A stretch of DNA of 64,000 nucleotides from Agelas oroides. Lineage: Eukaryota; Porifera; Demospongiae; Agelasida; Agelasidae. A program made the translations under genes and the position numbers. This document shows, one piece after another, positions 35,303-45,673 of this stretch (the stretch's first letter is position 1; each line of letters opens with the position of its first letter). Under the pieces are notes generated by a model that was not told the origin of the DNA, did no database searches, and was given only the letters and a program-made list of their open reading frames with translations. Where the stretch lies: positions 3,020,415 through 3,084,414 of the forward strand of contig OX422205.1 of the NCBI GenBank assembly GCA_949130485.1. Direction: 5' to 3'.

Positions 35303-36969
35303 TGTCCGGGTATACAGTTTATGAACATGACAGAATGGACAAAATAAGAGTTGACTCCACATGGCAGCATGTGCACATGCAGACATTTTGCATGTGGGAT
35401 CAGGGCTCTGAGGTTGATCTACTTGTTCACACTAAGTCTTGTCAAAACTGTGCATGCTAGCTGCCATGTTCGATGATAGAACATACAAAGAATCCAAAGG
35501 AGCAAGTTGAACACTGCTTCATAAGTGCCAGGAAGATAGTTTGAGGTAGTGCTCTATACCGGTAGGGGGATAGTTTATCTGTCAGTGTAGCCACACACTA
35601 CAAGCTCTGGGCAGGTAAGGCAAAGTGGTTACTGAAAAATACAAACCTGCAATGCAGCATTTATCGAAAAAGTGAATATCAGTCAAATGCAAGCTTTATC
35701 CAGCTTGGAGATGATAGCAAAGAATTACGGATGCAATACCTAACACTTGAAGTAAAGTATACCCAGCCTCTCTTTGATTATGCTGTCTTTTCCAGTGCTC
35801 AAAGAGAAGGATGCTAGGGGAAGGTTCATCTGTACGCAGTGTGCCTGAGAAGCATGTCTGTATTCACTGCTGTTTGCGTTGACCTTGCAAAATACAAACA
35901 AAAAAGCTGTGAAATGAATTATTATAGTTATTTTCCTATTTAGCCTGTAAAGACATTTACCACATAATTATATTCATATGCACAGCTTGTAAATAAATTG
36001 GGGAAGTGTATCATAGCCTCCTACCCAGGCTGTCCTCCCACCCTGAGGTTGCAGTGTGAGACTGGTTTGCTTGATATGTAAAATAAGAACAGTATTAATG
36101 GTGCAATCGAACTAGGTAAGGATTTTATGTATATTAAGACATTGCACAAGGTATACATAATTTTAATATGTGCATGCATAGTGAGGGTTCAATTTGAAGC
36201 TCTAAAGTGTGCACAATTTCATAATTTCTGCTAAGTCTGCCACTAGAAATTTGTCACATGCATGGATTACACAAATATAAAGGGCTTCGTCGAATTTACA
36301 GATAGAGGGATTAATTAATGCTCGGACACTTAAACGTTGCACTCTTGTTGCGTGCACAGAGGTCCAGCAGACATAAGAACTGTAGGATAGTTTGGCTAAT
36401 GTTTAATAGTATATTCAACTCCAAACGGTCTTCTACCTGGGATTATCAAAAGAAATACTACATCTGTTCAAGCACCTATCCTCGGAAAAGGGTTCTACTG
36501 GCGGAGAAGTCTGATAATCATGTATTATACCGGTATCACATTGCTAGCCAAATTTGGCAACTGCTGCAGCATGGTATGGGCTCATAGGCAAGGCCAATGG
36601 AAAGGCATTTTCAGAGGAGGCAGCAAAGAAGTTACGCATTGTTTTACAATGTATTTTAGGGATTTTATTTTCTATCCCCGCGTACTACAATAGCTTCGGG
36701 TGTTGAAACTATCCCACCCCCAGCATGTCTTGTTGCTCTGATGATCTGGCACAGTTGCTACCGTGCTTAGACCTTTGAAGTCTTGAGTTCCAAAAATATA
36801 TCAGTCCGAGAATAAATTTTTGCCTCTAGCATAGAAACATGAACACATTGAACAGACATAAAACAGCTTCATTTTTAAGCCTGATTTCAACACACAGCGT
36901 CAACGATTTCAACAATGTTTGACCCTTGGTGCATAGTTAGATTGCAGTGTACAGCAACGTAGTGCACAA
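35303..36969. other. Central region of the foldback element
   Basis: AT-rich single-copy sequence between the two arms. The longest ORF (36318-36587, 89 codons) shows no transposase motif, and no DDE/D signature or other domain was seen, so the element looks non-autonomous. Confidence 0.6.
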
Positions 36970-37440
36970 ATGCACACCACAACATTGCACAGCAGGTTTG
37001 CTAATTATGCACCAAACACAAGAGACCAGTCAAGGCTCATGGATAGAAATAGAAAATATAATTCAAGCTTTTCTGCTGCCGGAGGCTGCTCTGAAATGTC
37101 ACTCTGTTTCCGCCTAGCTACACATCTGCCAGAAATGCATCCCTTTTCTGATATTCAATACTGACTAGTTTTAATACTATACTGATACCATGCTTACTTG
37201 TTCTCTCCTCCCTTGATGTGCTGCATACTCACTGAATGCATGCTTGTAGGCAGAAATTCGGTTAAGTTAAATCTCGTAAGGAAAGGGTTAAAATCTAAAT
37301 TTGGGGTAAAGCCGTAATTTTTTTTCTCATGAGCAAGTCCGAGATTCCTGCGTTGCGCATGCGAGCGACGAAGATCACGTGATACTCCTTGCAGTCGGCC
37401 GAGGCCCGGCGCGGCGCAGCGCCGCAGATGCCATTGGTCA

Positions 37441-38073
37441 GTTTACAAAGTAGCATCATAGTTTATAAAGTAGCATCGTAGTTTATAAAGTAAGGTCATA
37501 GTTTATAAAGTAGGGTCATAGTTTATAAAGTAGCATCGTACTTTATAAAGTAGCATCGTAGTTTATAAAGTAGCATCGTAGTTTATAAAGTAGGGTCATA
37601 GTTTATAAAGTAGCATCGTAGTTTATAAAGTAGCATCGTACTTTATAAAGTAGCATCATAGTTTATAAAGTAGGGTCATAGTTTATAAAGTAGGGTCATA
37701 GTTTATAAAGTAGCATCGTAGTTTATAAAGTAGCATCGTACTTTATAAAGTAGCATCGTACTTTATAAAGTAGCATCATAGTTTATAAAGTAGCATCGTA
37801 GTTTATAAAGTAGGGTCATAGCTTATAAAGTAGGGTCATAGTTTATAAAGTAGCATCGTAGTTTATAAAGTAGCATCGTACTTTATAAAGTAGGGTCATA
37901 GTTTATAAAGTAGCATCGTACTTTATAAAGTAGCATCGTACTTTATAAAGTAACATCATAGTTTATAAAGTAGCATCGTAGTTTATAAAGTAGCATCGTA
38001 CTTTATATAAAGTAGCATCATAGTTTATAAAGTAGCAACATAGTTTATAAAGTAGCATCATAGTTTATAAAGT
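37441..38073. repeat. 20-bp subrepeat block, right arm
   Basis: About 31 copies of the reverse complement of the left-arm unit (CATCATAGTTTATAAAGTAG and variants). The copy number differs from the left arm (about 24), so the two arms have changed length independently since the element formed. Confidence 0.95.
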
Positions 38074-38501
38074 AGCCCTGAAAACACAGTTTAGTTACAG
38101 ACGGCGCCCCATAGAAGCAAGTATACAAAAACACGAATATGGAAAGTACTTACAAAGTGTTAGCTTACTTGGTGTCGTCTTTTCTGACCTCCGTGACACG
38201 TCTACCCGCTTCCCCAACCAGCAAGCAGTCTACTAAGCATCGACAACGAACTTGTGGTGCAGGACATCAATTTGAGCGGCAGCCCTTGCGCTCCTGACAC
38301 GAATCCAGCAGTCGTTTGGCCGCTGCCATGTCTATAAAACAGCTCTCAATGTTCTATCTGTTTGCTTAGTGATAACACGACGTACAATTGCCTTCGAGCG
38401 ATGTACACAACAGCTTCCTCAAATTCGCGAACGTTTGGAATGACTCAGCAACAAACCCGCCACCTGATTTGGCTGAAGGTCACGTGATCAGCAATAAATT
38501 C

Positions 38502-38682
38502 TTTATAACACACTTAGCTAACCTCACGTGTTTTAATTTGGCGCACTCGGATGATGCAATTAACAGTCTCGGTTACGTATTGCACTCGCCTTCAGCTCGT
38601 GCATTACGTAACCTCCACCGTTATTGCGTCGTCCTCGCGAGCGCAAAATAAAACACTTATGGTTAGCTAAGTGTGTTATAAA
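38502..38682. mobile_element. 181-bp palindromic MITE
   Basis: The two halves are inverted copies of each other, with about 80-bp arms. The ends are TTTATAACACACTTAGCTAA on the left and the reverse complement GGTTAGCTAAGTGTGTTATAA (in two parts, 38661-38682) on the right. A TA duplication is possible within the terminal TTTATAA, but the exact TSD is ambiguous. The arms have diverged by scattered substitutions. The element has no coding capacity. Confidence 0.8.
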
Positions 38683-39619
38683 TAATTGTATTGCACGGGT
38701 AAACCTGTGTGAATGTGTACCATCTATTCTGCTGTGGCAGTGACTTGATGGTTGCAGTTTGACCAGATTCTTCCCCATATTGTGAAGGTGTGGTGTGGAA
38801 GACTAACTAGGGATATGGGCTCATAAGGAGTGCAGTGTATCCACTATGGCAAATAAATAGCATCATTGTCTGACTTTGAAAATCAGAAAATGTCCTTAAA
38901 ATGTCTCTGCAGTTGATTCACATCTTCAACATCAAACAATGACTTTGGGATGAAGGGACAATTTTCTTGTCTAATTGTTCATCCAAGAGAAATAGAAAAG
39001 GACAGCAATTTGGTGTGACAATAGGAACTTCTTGCGCAGGTTCATATCGGCAAAAATAAGACATTTTTGTGATTAGGTTTAAATCTCCTTCATCTTTAGA
39101 GGGCGGCCTAGGAGATTTTCCCCATCAGAAAGGTACTTGTACACAAACTTCAAACACAGTCCGGTGGTAGATCTCATCAGGTATAGACAAAATGCAGTCA
39201 CACAGTGGGCGGTACTCGATCGTTACAATATACTTGGTTGTGCTGACTGTACCAAAGCAGTGCATGAAACAATCCCATGTTATGACATTTTCAGGGCTGT
39301 ATAATATATACAAATACTGCATGTAGACATTGAAGATTGGCTACTTTCGTCAATTTGTAGAAACTAAATGGTCGAACTTTTGTCTTTACTGTGACCATTA
39401 AAAAATAACAGCGGTTGACCAACAATTGCTTTTGTTAACCACAACACCACCTTTGCCAGATATTGTAGGGTTCATGGATACAACTCCACCCACTCACGCT
39501 TGTGTAGTTTGCTTCCTGAACTTCGGTGCAGAGACTTAAGTTCGAAAAGGGTGCATCAGATAGAAATTCGGCATATTTACCTTCGGTTTGGGTTCACAAT
39601 AATACACGGGAGCGGAAGA
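38683..39619. other. Unassigned sequence between two mobile elements
   Basis: AT-rich, apparently single-copy. A 65-codon minus-strand ORF (39125-39322) has no recognisable motif. The 38120-38501 stretch on the other side of the small MITE is likewise unassigned. Confidence 0.4.
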
Positions 39620-39623
39620 CCGG

Positions 39624-40689
39624 TGTAAGCGTGATATGGGGCCCCCCGCGATATGGGTCCCCGGGCCCAAATCGCTAGTGATATGGGGACCCCCCAGGCC
39701 CCAAATCGCTAGCGATCTGGGGCACCCTCTGCGGTATAGGGCTGCCCCTAAAACATGAACGCTCCATTTTGATAGGAGGACGTCGGCTACGTCATTAGGG
39801 TGCTGTATTAAGCCCACTCCAAGTTGTATTCTGGTTTCTGGTCCACCGCCCGCATCAGATTTCGGACTTTGCTAATTTTGGCAATTATTGGTAGTGCGCA
39901 TGCGCAGAAGAGTAAACTAAGCATGTTCTGTGCACAGATCACGTCGTGCCTTCGAAACTGTTACAGGTGAGTTATATCTAGTGCTCATTTTGTCCCTCAA
40001 GCGATTGCGAAACTTTCATTTGTCATAATATACTTATTTTTGGTCTCGGTCAAAGTTCTGTTCTACGGAAGGAGAGCTGAACGCACGCCCAGAAATGAGG
40101 TATACACGACTAAGTGTCATAGTGACATTAATGATATAACCCGCCCGCCTGCCTCTTGTCAGCAATAAAGCAATGAAACGCAGCAAATTTTTCACAGCAG
40201 ATGATGGGAGACTCAACGAAAGGTAATGTATATGCTATTTGAGTGGAATTGGACAATCCCGACTAAGTACCAACCCCTCAGTGAAACCTATAGTTGTATC
40301 CTAGTGCATAACTATCTTGCTTGTTACTGCGCAATATGATTTGTTATCTGATACTTAGGCCCTCAATCGAGAGCAAATACATTTAGCGACCTACAAGACG
40401 AATCCTACACATGCAGACATATAGACTACAGCCGCAGGGAGAATAATAGGTAGCATCTGGGCATGCAGAAACAAGAATTTGCTTCCAGAGTCTTATCAGT
40501 ACTGACTGGTCTGAGATGTACGTTCGGTTGTCTTGTACTTAGCTTTTCATTTGAGTACAGAGGGGCAGATTTTTGGGGCCCCCAAGGCCCCATATCACTA
40601 AGGTATTTGGGCCCCCTGGGCCCCATATCTCTAGAGATATGGGGCCCGGGGGCCCCGATTTGGGGGGCGGGGTCCATATCACGCTGACA
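39624..40689. mobile_element. CCGG-flanked Ginger-like non-autonomous element
   Basis: CCGG occurs at both borders (39620-39623 and 40690-40693). The termini are inverted repeats TGTAAGCGTGATATGG and TGTCAGCGTGATATGG (reverse complement on the right). Each TIR extends about 140 bp as GC-rich subrepeats of the form GATATGGGGCCCCC. Ends beginning TGTNR with 4-bp, often CCGG, target duplications are, as I recall, the hallmark of Ginger1 elements. The 0.8-kb interior has no integrase. Gly-Pro-rich ORFs at 40426-40687 are by-products of the subrepeats. Confidence 0.75.
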
Positions 40690-40810
40690 CCGGGTATTCC
40701 GAACGCAAACGGAAGGTAAAAACGGGGAGGCATGGGAACGAGGAGTGAAGAGTACCCAGTGGGCGTTAATGTGTTCGAGAAAGCAGGTTCGACGCCAGAC
40801 GAATCAAAAT

Positions 40811-41767
40811 GGGAGGCTGTCTTTTCACCCAATCCCATGTGGTACCGCCCTAATTGGTCATGTGTCTTCCGGTGCAACTTAGCCTGCAGTACAGTGAAGT
40901 CGTAGCGTCGTTCCCGGGCTCCGCCCAGCTTTCCGTCGCTTACAGAACGGAAAAGCCACTAATAAGCGACGGAAAGCTGGGCGGGGCCTGGAAACGAGGC
41001 TAGTGAAGTCAGGCGAGTTCACTAGCGCTCTTGTGAGTTTGCCTACATCTAACTAGATGACTTTCAGCGTCAGTACATGACGTTATAATTATGTTCTTTA
41101 CTAAAGTAGCCTGCCTTAACTGTAAGTTGTTCAGCTGAAATTCAACCATGCAAGTTGATGCAAAACAAGAACAACTTGCAGTATGAAGTTCCTGAGCTTT
41201 AAATGTGACGTTAGTCTTGTGAATCTCCGTTTCTTGGCGTTCGGAAGCTCCGAGAAGGATGATCCCTGTCTCTTTTGAGTTCTTTCATAGTTTCAAGCTT
41301 TGTGCGACGTCACGTATAAAGACGTTGCGTCGCCGTTTATGCTTCTGTCTGCATTTTTGGCTCTTACACTTTTAAAAACACTTGTGTGATGTGTTGGGGA
41401 CAAAGACACATTTTAGCACAAATGCACACCCAGTCACCCACACACTCACAATCTACCAGGAGGTTTGAAGAGCAGACAAAAGTGGCGAGATGTGATAAGA
41501 AGTCTCTTCTATTCATACACAAGAGACTTCCTACCACATTTGGCCACTTTCAGGAGTCAATCCTTGTCCCTATCCCAGTATATCCAATAAGCTACCCTCT
41601 ACTAAAGTAAAACATCACTAAATCTATAAGCTGCCTTACCTGTTGAGAACACGCTGCTCCTGTCGTTCGCAAGCGCAGTGTCCAACACATCTGCCTTTAT
41701 CAATGACCTTTCGTCCTGGAGGCCTATCACGTAATCCGTACGGGATTGGGTGAAAAGACAGCCTCCC
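40811..41767. mobile_element. 957-bp element with 26-bp TIRs and 10-bp TSD
   Basis: Perfect 26-bp inverted ends (beginning GGGAGGCTGTCTTTTCAC, at 40811-40836 and 41742-41767) are flanked by the perfect direct repeat GAATCAAAAT at 40801-40810 and 41768-41777. A 9-11-bp duplication suggests a Mutator-like (MULE) element, but no transposase is present to confirm it. A smaller hAT-like MITE is nested at 40902-41002. Confidence 0.85.
40902..41002. mobile_element. About 100-bp hAT-like MITE nested in the 957-bp element
   Basis: A near-perfect hairpin: TAGCGTCGTTCCCGGGC and CCGCCCAGCTTTCCGTCGC on the left are inverted on the right as GCGACGGAAAGCTGGGCGGG and GGAAACGAGGCTA. It is flanked by the 8-bp direct repeat GTGAAGTC (40894-40901 and 41003-41010). 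The 8-bp TSD and the TAGCCTCGTT-type end fit hAT MITEs. The ends resemble those of the element at 55860-56468. Confidence 0.85.
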
Positions 41768-41950
41768 GAATCAAAATAGACGTGCGAGAAGTCGGTCCAG
41801 ACGCTTGCTGCTACGATTAACCAGCTGACTTGGGCGAGCTGCGCGTATCCATATCGCTCAACTGTCTTGCTACATGATATATCCCACTGTCAGTGCCTTT
41901 CATCTTATGGCTTCCAATGTGACAAGCATGTTGCGTCCTCAGCCCACTCG

Positions 41951-42083
41951 ATTTTTCCTGGCACCTAAATCGCCTTCCATCAAGACATCCACATTGGTAA
42001 AACTGCTTTCACACACCTCCACAGCTTTACAAGATCTTGACACTTGTTGAAACCTCGTTGTCGGAACTTCCCCACACTTAAAC
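41951..42083 (-). repeat. Degenerate relic of the 72-bp satellite
   Basis: Recognisable minus-orientation monomer pieces (TTTCCTGGCACCTAAA, ACTGCTTTCAC, ACCTCCACAG, CACTTAAAC) with many substitutions. It ends exactly where a GGGAGGTTGACTTTTCAC terminus begins. It shows that satellite sequence once extended into the central mosaic. Confidence 0.7.
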
Positions 42084-42147
42084 GGGAGGTTGACTTTTCA
42101 CCCAATCCAATGTGGTACCGCCCTAATTGGTCATGTGACTTCCGGTG
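42084..42147 (+). mobile_element. Solo left end of the 957-bp element family
   Basis: About 64 bp closely matching 40811-40873 in direct orientation, including the terminal GGGAGG-TG-CTTTTCACCC and the following GTGGTACCGCCCTAATTGG. No matching right end was found downstream, so this is a truncated or rearranged copy. Confidence 0.7.
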
Positions 42148-43294
42148 TACACGGCAAGTTTGATCGAGCGAATCACGGGCGCGCGTCTTACGTCAATCTC
42201 TTGGTGGACCTAGGCTAGACTCTTAACAACTGCAGCATGGATGACTTCGTTTAGCTACATGACGTTATAATTATTAAGTAGACTGCCTGCATAAAGGCTG
42301 ACAATTCAACCATGCAAGTTACTGCAGATCGTAAAATTTGACCAACCATACTTACAAATAAACATCCTTATAAAACAGGCCTTCTAATCATGCGTTTACT
42401 AGGTACAAAAATGACTACAAACAGCATCATCTATTTTGTCTTCACGTGCGAGGATACGATTGAATGAAGCTTCTGCACTCCTATCAACGCCTGGATACGT
42501 GTCATAATAACGTAGCAACTGGGTGGATGGATAATTAGCCATGGCTACAATTTGAGGGCGGTGTCTGACCAACAGTCAACAGTATGCATGATGTTATGAA
42601 GAGGGGGAGAGGGGGGTCACTAGTCTCGTGCCCAGAAGGGGTATTGGCAAGAGATCGTGAAGCTCAAAGCGCTAGAGCTTTGTTATTGTCCAAACAATTA
42701 TTCCCATTGTAGGAATAGAACGGTTTGATCGGCCACAGTTTTTAATTGTAGAACGTGTTTCTCGCAGTTCAAGCCATATCCTCGCAACAATATGTGGAAA
42801 TGTATCCTAGCTGATCGGAAACTGACGAATGTAACTCTCCTATCTCCCTTCGCTTCAGCAACAACGATTATGAACCAATTAACGTGACATAACTGAACTC
42901 TGCAAACTGATTGGCGCGCACTGTACAGACTGCGTGAACAAAGCAATGTAGAGAATTATGTCAGCAATGCAGTGTACATCTGAGCGTAATACATGCAGTG
43001 AAGATACGTGTTTAAATACGCTCTTATGCTGCATGCATGTGTTGTAGTGTCCATTTTTGATATTCACATGCATTTGCAAACAACATTACAGCAGACAGGA
43101 ACACAACTTCATAGCTTCTTCAATCCAGCTACTTTCTGGCTTATTCCCAGCCTGCCTCAGTGTTTGTCATGTCTGTGTGGCCCTCTAATCTTGCTTTTTT
43201 GGGGCCTCGAAAGCCATGTGATAACAAAACTCTCCCTCAAGTTCGCAAAACCTAGTGTCTGAGTATGAATATGGATTAGATCACGTGGCACCAG
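42148..43294. other. Unassigned sequence
   Basis: Mixed-composition sequence with no recognised gene. An ORF of 82 codons (42698-42946, minus) has no motif. TAGTCTCGTGCCCAGA at 42621 resembles a hAT-like end, but no convincing partner was confirmed. Confidence 0.4.
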
Positions 43295-43705
43295 GCGTTG
43301 TGAAAGCAGGCCCCACCCAAAAATCTGGAAAGGGGCCTGGTGTTACTTGCACAAATTCCCGTATGTGCTGTGTCAGCAGTCTTCGTTAGTCCATTACCAA
43401 TTACTAAATTCTTGACACGTGAAAGTAGTAGACTCGTTCCAAGACCATTTGAAAATGGGAATGGGGCAAGCAGACTTTTTATAAACCTCAGATTTCAGAA
43501 ACTTGGAGCGCAGTTAGGCTACTGCTCTTGCCTCACAGGATTTTCTGTAGTCGCTCCGTTGTTCATCTACTCTGTAATGCCATCGACGTGATCACGTAAG
43601 GCATGTAATTCTTACATAATGTGCTGACTCAGCACATACGGGAAAGTTAGCAAGTGACGCCAGGCCCCTTTCCCGATTTTTGGGTGGGGCCAGGGGACGA
43701 GGCTA
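43295..43705. mobile_element. hAT-like MITE with degraded left terminus
   Basis: Inverted arms at about 43307-43380 and 43621-43693 share GGCCCCACCCAAAAATC, GGAAAGGGGCCTGG and CCCGTATGTGCTG. The right end terminates GGGGACGAGGCTA, which resembles the other TAGCCTCG-type ends here. The corresponding left 12-15 bp are diverged, and no target duplication could be read. Confidence 0.65.
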
Positions 43706-45255
43706 AAAGTAACGAATCCCGTCCTGCCACATCCTCTTTGTACTTAGACGAATGGCCATGATGACAGCAGAGTTTTGATAAAACAACGACGCCAGCAAGA
43801 CTCCAGATTGAAAGAGAAACTCCCGGCGATTGTTAACAACAAAGAACTTCAACCTATCTTGCTAGGCATGAAGGCACTGCCGCTGAAATGAACAAGAAAT
43901 CAGTAATCATTTCAGCCACCGTTCTGTTAGGGTGCACTCGTTATATTTCAGCATCCTGGTATTAAAATCGCAAGGAAAAGGTTTGTGAAGCAATCAGAAC
44001 TTCAAGCTTATGCAGTAGAAATGGCCCAAAGACTAGGACAGGACAGATCCCAACAAGACCGCAGCTTCAAGCACAAACCACAATGCCATATCCTTTCAAC
44101 CTATGACATCATGGACAATTACAAGAGTCTGGTGAACTGCGTATACAAGCCGTGTCCCACCGGAATGCAATTAGTTGGATGAATAATGCACTTTCGAATT
44201 ACCTGTTGCGGAGTAAGCACGCTCCCCAAGAAGTAAAGTCGAAGTGTTTTTACAGCTTCTGCAGTAGCGGAAAAGATGCCCTAGCTCATGTTCACCGTTT
44301 TCAAGACAGCTATTGCTAGTCAAACAGTGACGTAATGCATCATGTGGCAAAATACTGGAATCTGATTGTACCTCACTGTACAGGACACGGCTTGTATACG
44401 CTGTTCACCAGACCCTCTCTCTTCTCTAGCGGAAGTGGGTCGGGCCTGCGAGACTAGGTCAAAATGCACTGCAGCACTCAAACTTGCCAGATGAAGAAGA
44501 CTGGGTTTGCTGATGAAAACACTCAGCCACTGCCTGGAAACAACTTAGTGTCCTGACTGATGAATGTACGTTCTAAACAAACTACACTGTCAAAGTGTAC
44601 ATGATGATACACCGAAAGGTTGACAACTTGTACTATGGTAAATATCGCCCCGTCCAGCCTGGATAGTTACTTGTATGCATAGAAAACGTACCAATACAGG
44701 GCCACTAGGAGAAAGTTGTGGAGTATGAGGCTGTTGGGTAAAATGCATGGGGAAAACTGACTTTTAGATCTACATTTTAGAGTCTCATTGAACTTAATAC
44801 AGGTAGAGATAGGTACTTAAAACCTGAAGGTTCCCATGTACTATATACAGCTAATCTACCCGAATTTAGTCCGGGAACCATAAGATGCGCATAAATCGCA
44901 CCAAGTTGGGCAAGTCGGCTGGAAAAAAATCTGGCCATGGTCTGACAAGCCATACCAGTTCCAGTGGCTACATATAACTTTAAGTCGGCTAGCCTTGTTC
45001 TCAGGCCACCCTCAGATTTACAGATGTCAGATCAAAGTTCCATTCAGAAACCTGTACCATACCATTGACTAAATCATTTTTATGCAGAAATGGTATTTCC
45101 TTGTGAAATTTTGCCATCATAACTTCTTGGAAATTACCAAAAACGTGCATGTATTCTTGATCAGCAAATAGTCTTTATGTCGAGCCATCCAGGTCTCCCA
45201 ATGAAAAATTTCTGGTGGATTGATTCAAATTCCTGTAGTCAAGAAGACTCGTAAA
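43706..45255. other. Unassigned sequence containing one arm of an 81-bp inverted repeat
   Basis: No intact gene recognised. An open stretch on the plus strand ends at a TGA near 43890 and includes the peptide VNNKELQPILLGMKALPLK, but has no known domain. Another ORF (43985-44182) is also unrecognised. TAGCCTTGTTCTCAGGCC at 44998 resembles the left end of the hAT-like family without a confirmed partner. Confidence 0.4.
43848..43928 (+). repeat. 81-bp inverted repeat, arm 1
   Basis: This arm is identical, base for base by eye, to the reverse complement of 46321-46401. It begins TTCAACCTATCTTGCTAGGC and ends CAGCCACCGTTCTGTT. Homology stops abruptly on both sides in both copies. Confidence 0.92.
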
Positions 45256-45314
45256 CTATATAGTATCTATGTCAGGTCCGCATGCCATGCGGACCTGACA
45301 TAGATACTATATAG
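45256..45314. repeat. 59-bp near-perfect palindrome (29-bp arms, 1-nt centre)
   Basis: Left arm CTATATAGTATCTATGTCAG then GTCCGCATG, a single C, then the exact reverse complement ending at 45314. It can form a cruciform or RNA hairpin with essentially no loop. No T-tract or gene end lies next to it, so it is not called a terminator. Confidence 0.93.
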
Positions 45315-45361
45315 GGCCAGAATACTATGAGAAGTCAACAGTAGGAACCCTATGGCACCCG

Positions 45362-45461
45362 TTGATACCCCGGATCGAATCCGCTGAGGTAGGATCGAAA
45401 CCGCAAGCATATCTGATCCGGCCCGGATCGGATTTTCGGGGGGATCGGATCCGCTGTGACA
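45362..45461. mobile_element. Ginger-like terminus A (GGATCGGATCCG-rich), CCGG border
   Basis: About 100 bp of GGATCSGATCCG-type subrepeats end in CGCTGTGACA, followed by CCGG (45462-45465), where satellite resumes inside a monomer (CCGGGACAGTTCGACAAAGC). The end reads TGTCACAGCGGATCCGATC on the other strand, that is TGTNR-type. The element body lies to the left; its other end was not found. Confidence 0.7.
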
Positions 45462-45673
45462 CCGGGACAGTTCGACAAAGCGATTTGAACCACTGTGGAA
45501 GTCCTGTGAAGCTCGTGCAAGCCTGCTTAAATGCCAGGGAAGATGAGGAAAGCAATTTTCCTGTCAAGGTGTTGTGAAGCTAGTGCAAGCCTGGATTGGT
45601 ACCAGGAAAGATCGAGGAGTTTTGTTCACTGTGTAGGTGCTGTGAAGCACGTGCGGATCTGTTTAAGTACTAC
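45462..45673 (+). repeat. Isolated plus-orientation satellite island
   Basis: About three monomers in plus orientation, from CCGGGACAGTTCGAC to GATCTGTTTAAGTAC, isolated from both main arms by 12 kb on the left and 1.9 kb on the right. Its middle is internally deleted (GCAATTTTC joined to CTGTCAAGGTGTTG). Confidence 0.85.

Larger units (their letters stand above)
34311..38113. mobile_element. Foldback-type DNA element with about 1-kb inverted arms
   Basis: The ends are perfect inverted repeats: TATGGGGCGCCGTCTG at the left, and its reverse complement ending at 38113. The flanks carry a direct duplication GAAGCA (34305-34310 and 38114-38119), extendable to 7 bp if the terminal base is shared. 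The left arm is 34311 to about 35302 and the right arm about 36970 to 38113. Each arm has a terminal unique segment of about 40 bp, a block of 20-bp subrepeats and about 450-470 bp of further inverted homology. The 1.7-kb centre has no transposase-like ORF. Long TIRs built of tandem subrepeats recall Foldback/Galileo-type elements, but the superfamily is not assigned. Confidence 0.9.

Noticed and set aside
40426..40687. Collagen-like Gly-Pro-rich ORFs on both strands
   Set aside because: Produced by GATATGGGGCCCC subrepeats in the TIR of the element at 39624-40689.
42621..44456. Composite hAT element with TAGTCTCG ends
   Set aside because: TAGTCTCGTGCCCAGA at 42621 and GGGCCTGCGAGACTA ending at 44456 resemble inverted ends, but alignment needs gaps and the 8-bp flanks do not match.
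45256..45314. Transcription terminator hairpin
   Set aside because: No gene end or T-tract lies next to it, and rho-independent termination does not apply in this eukaryotic context.
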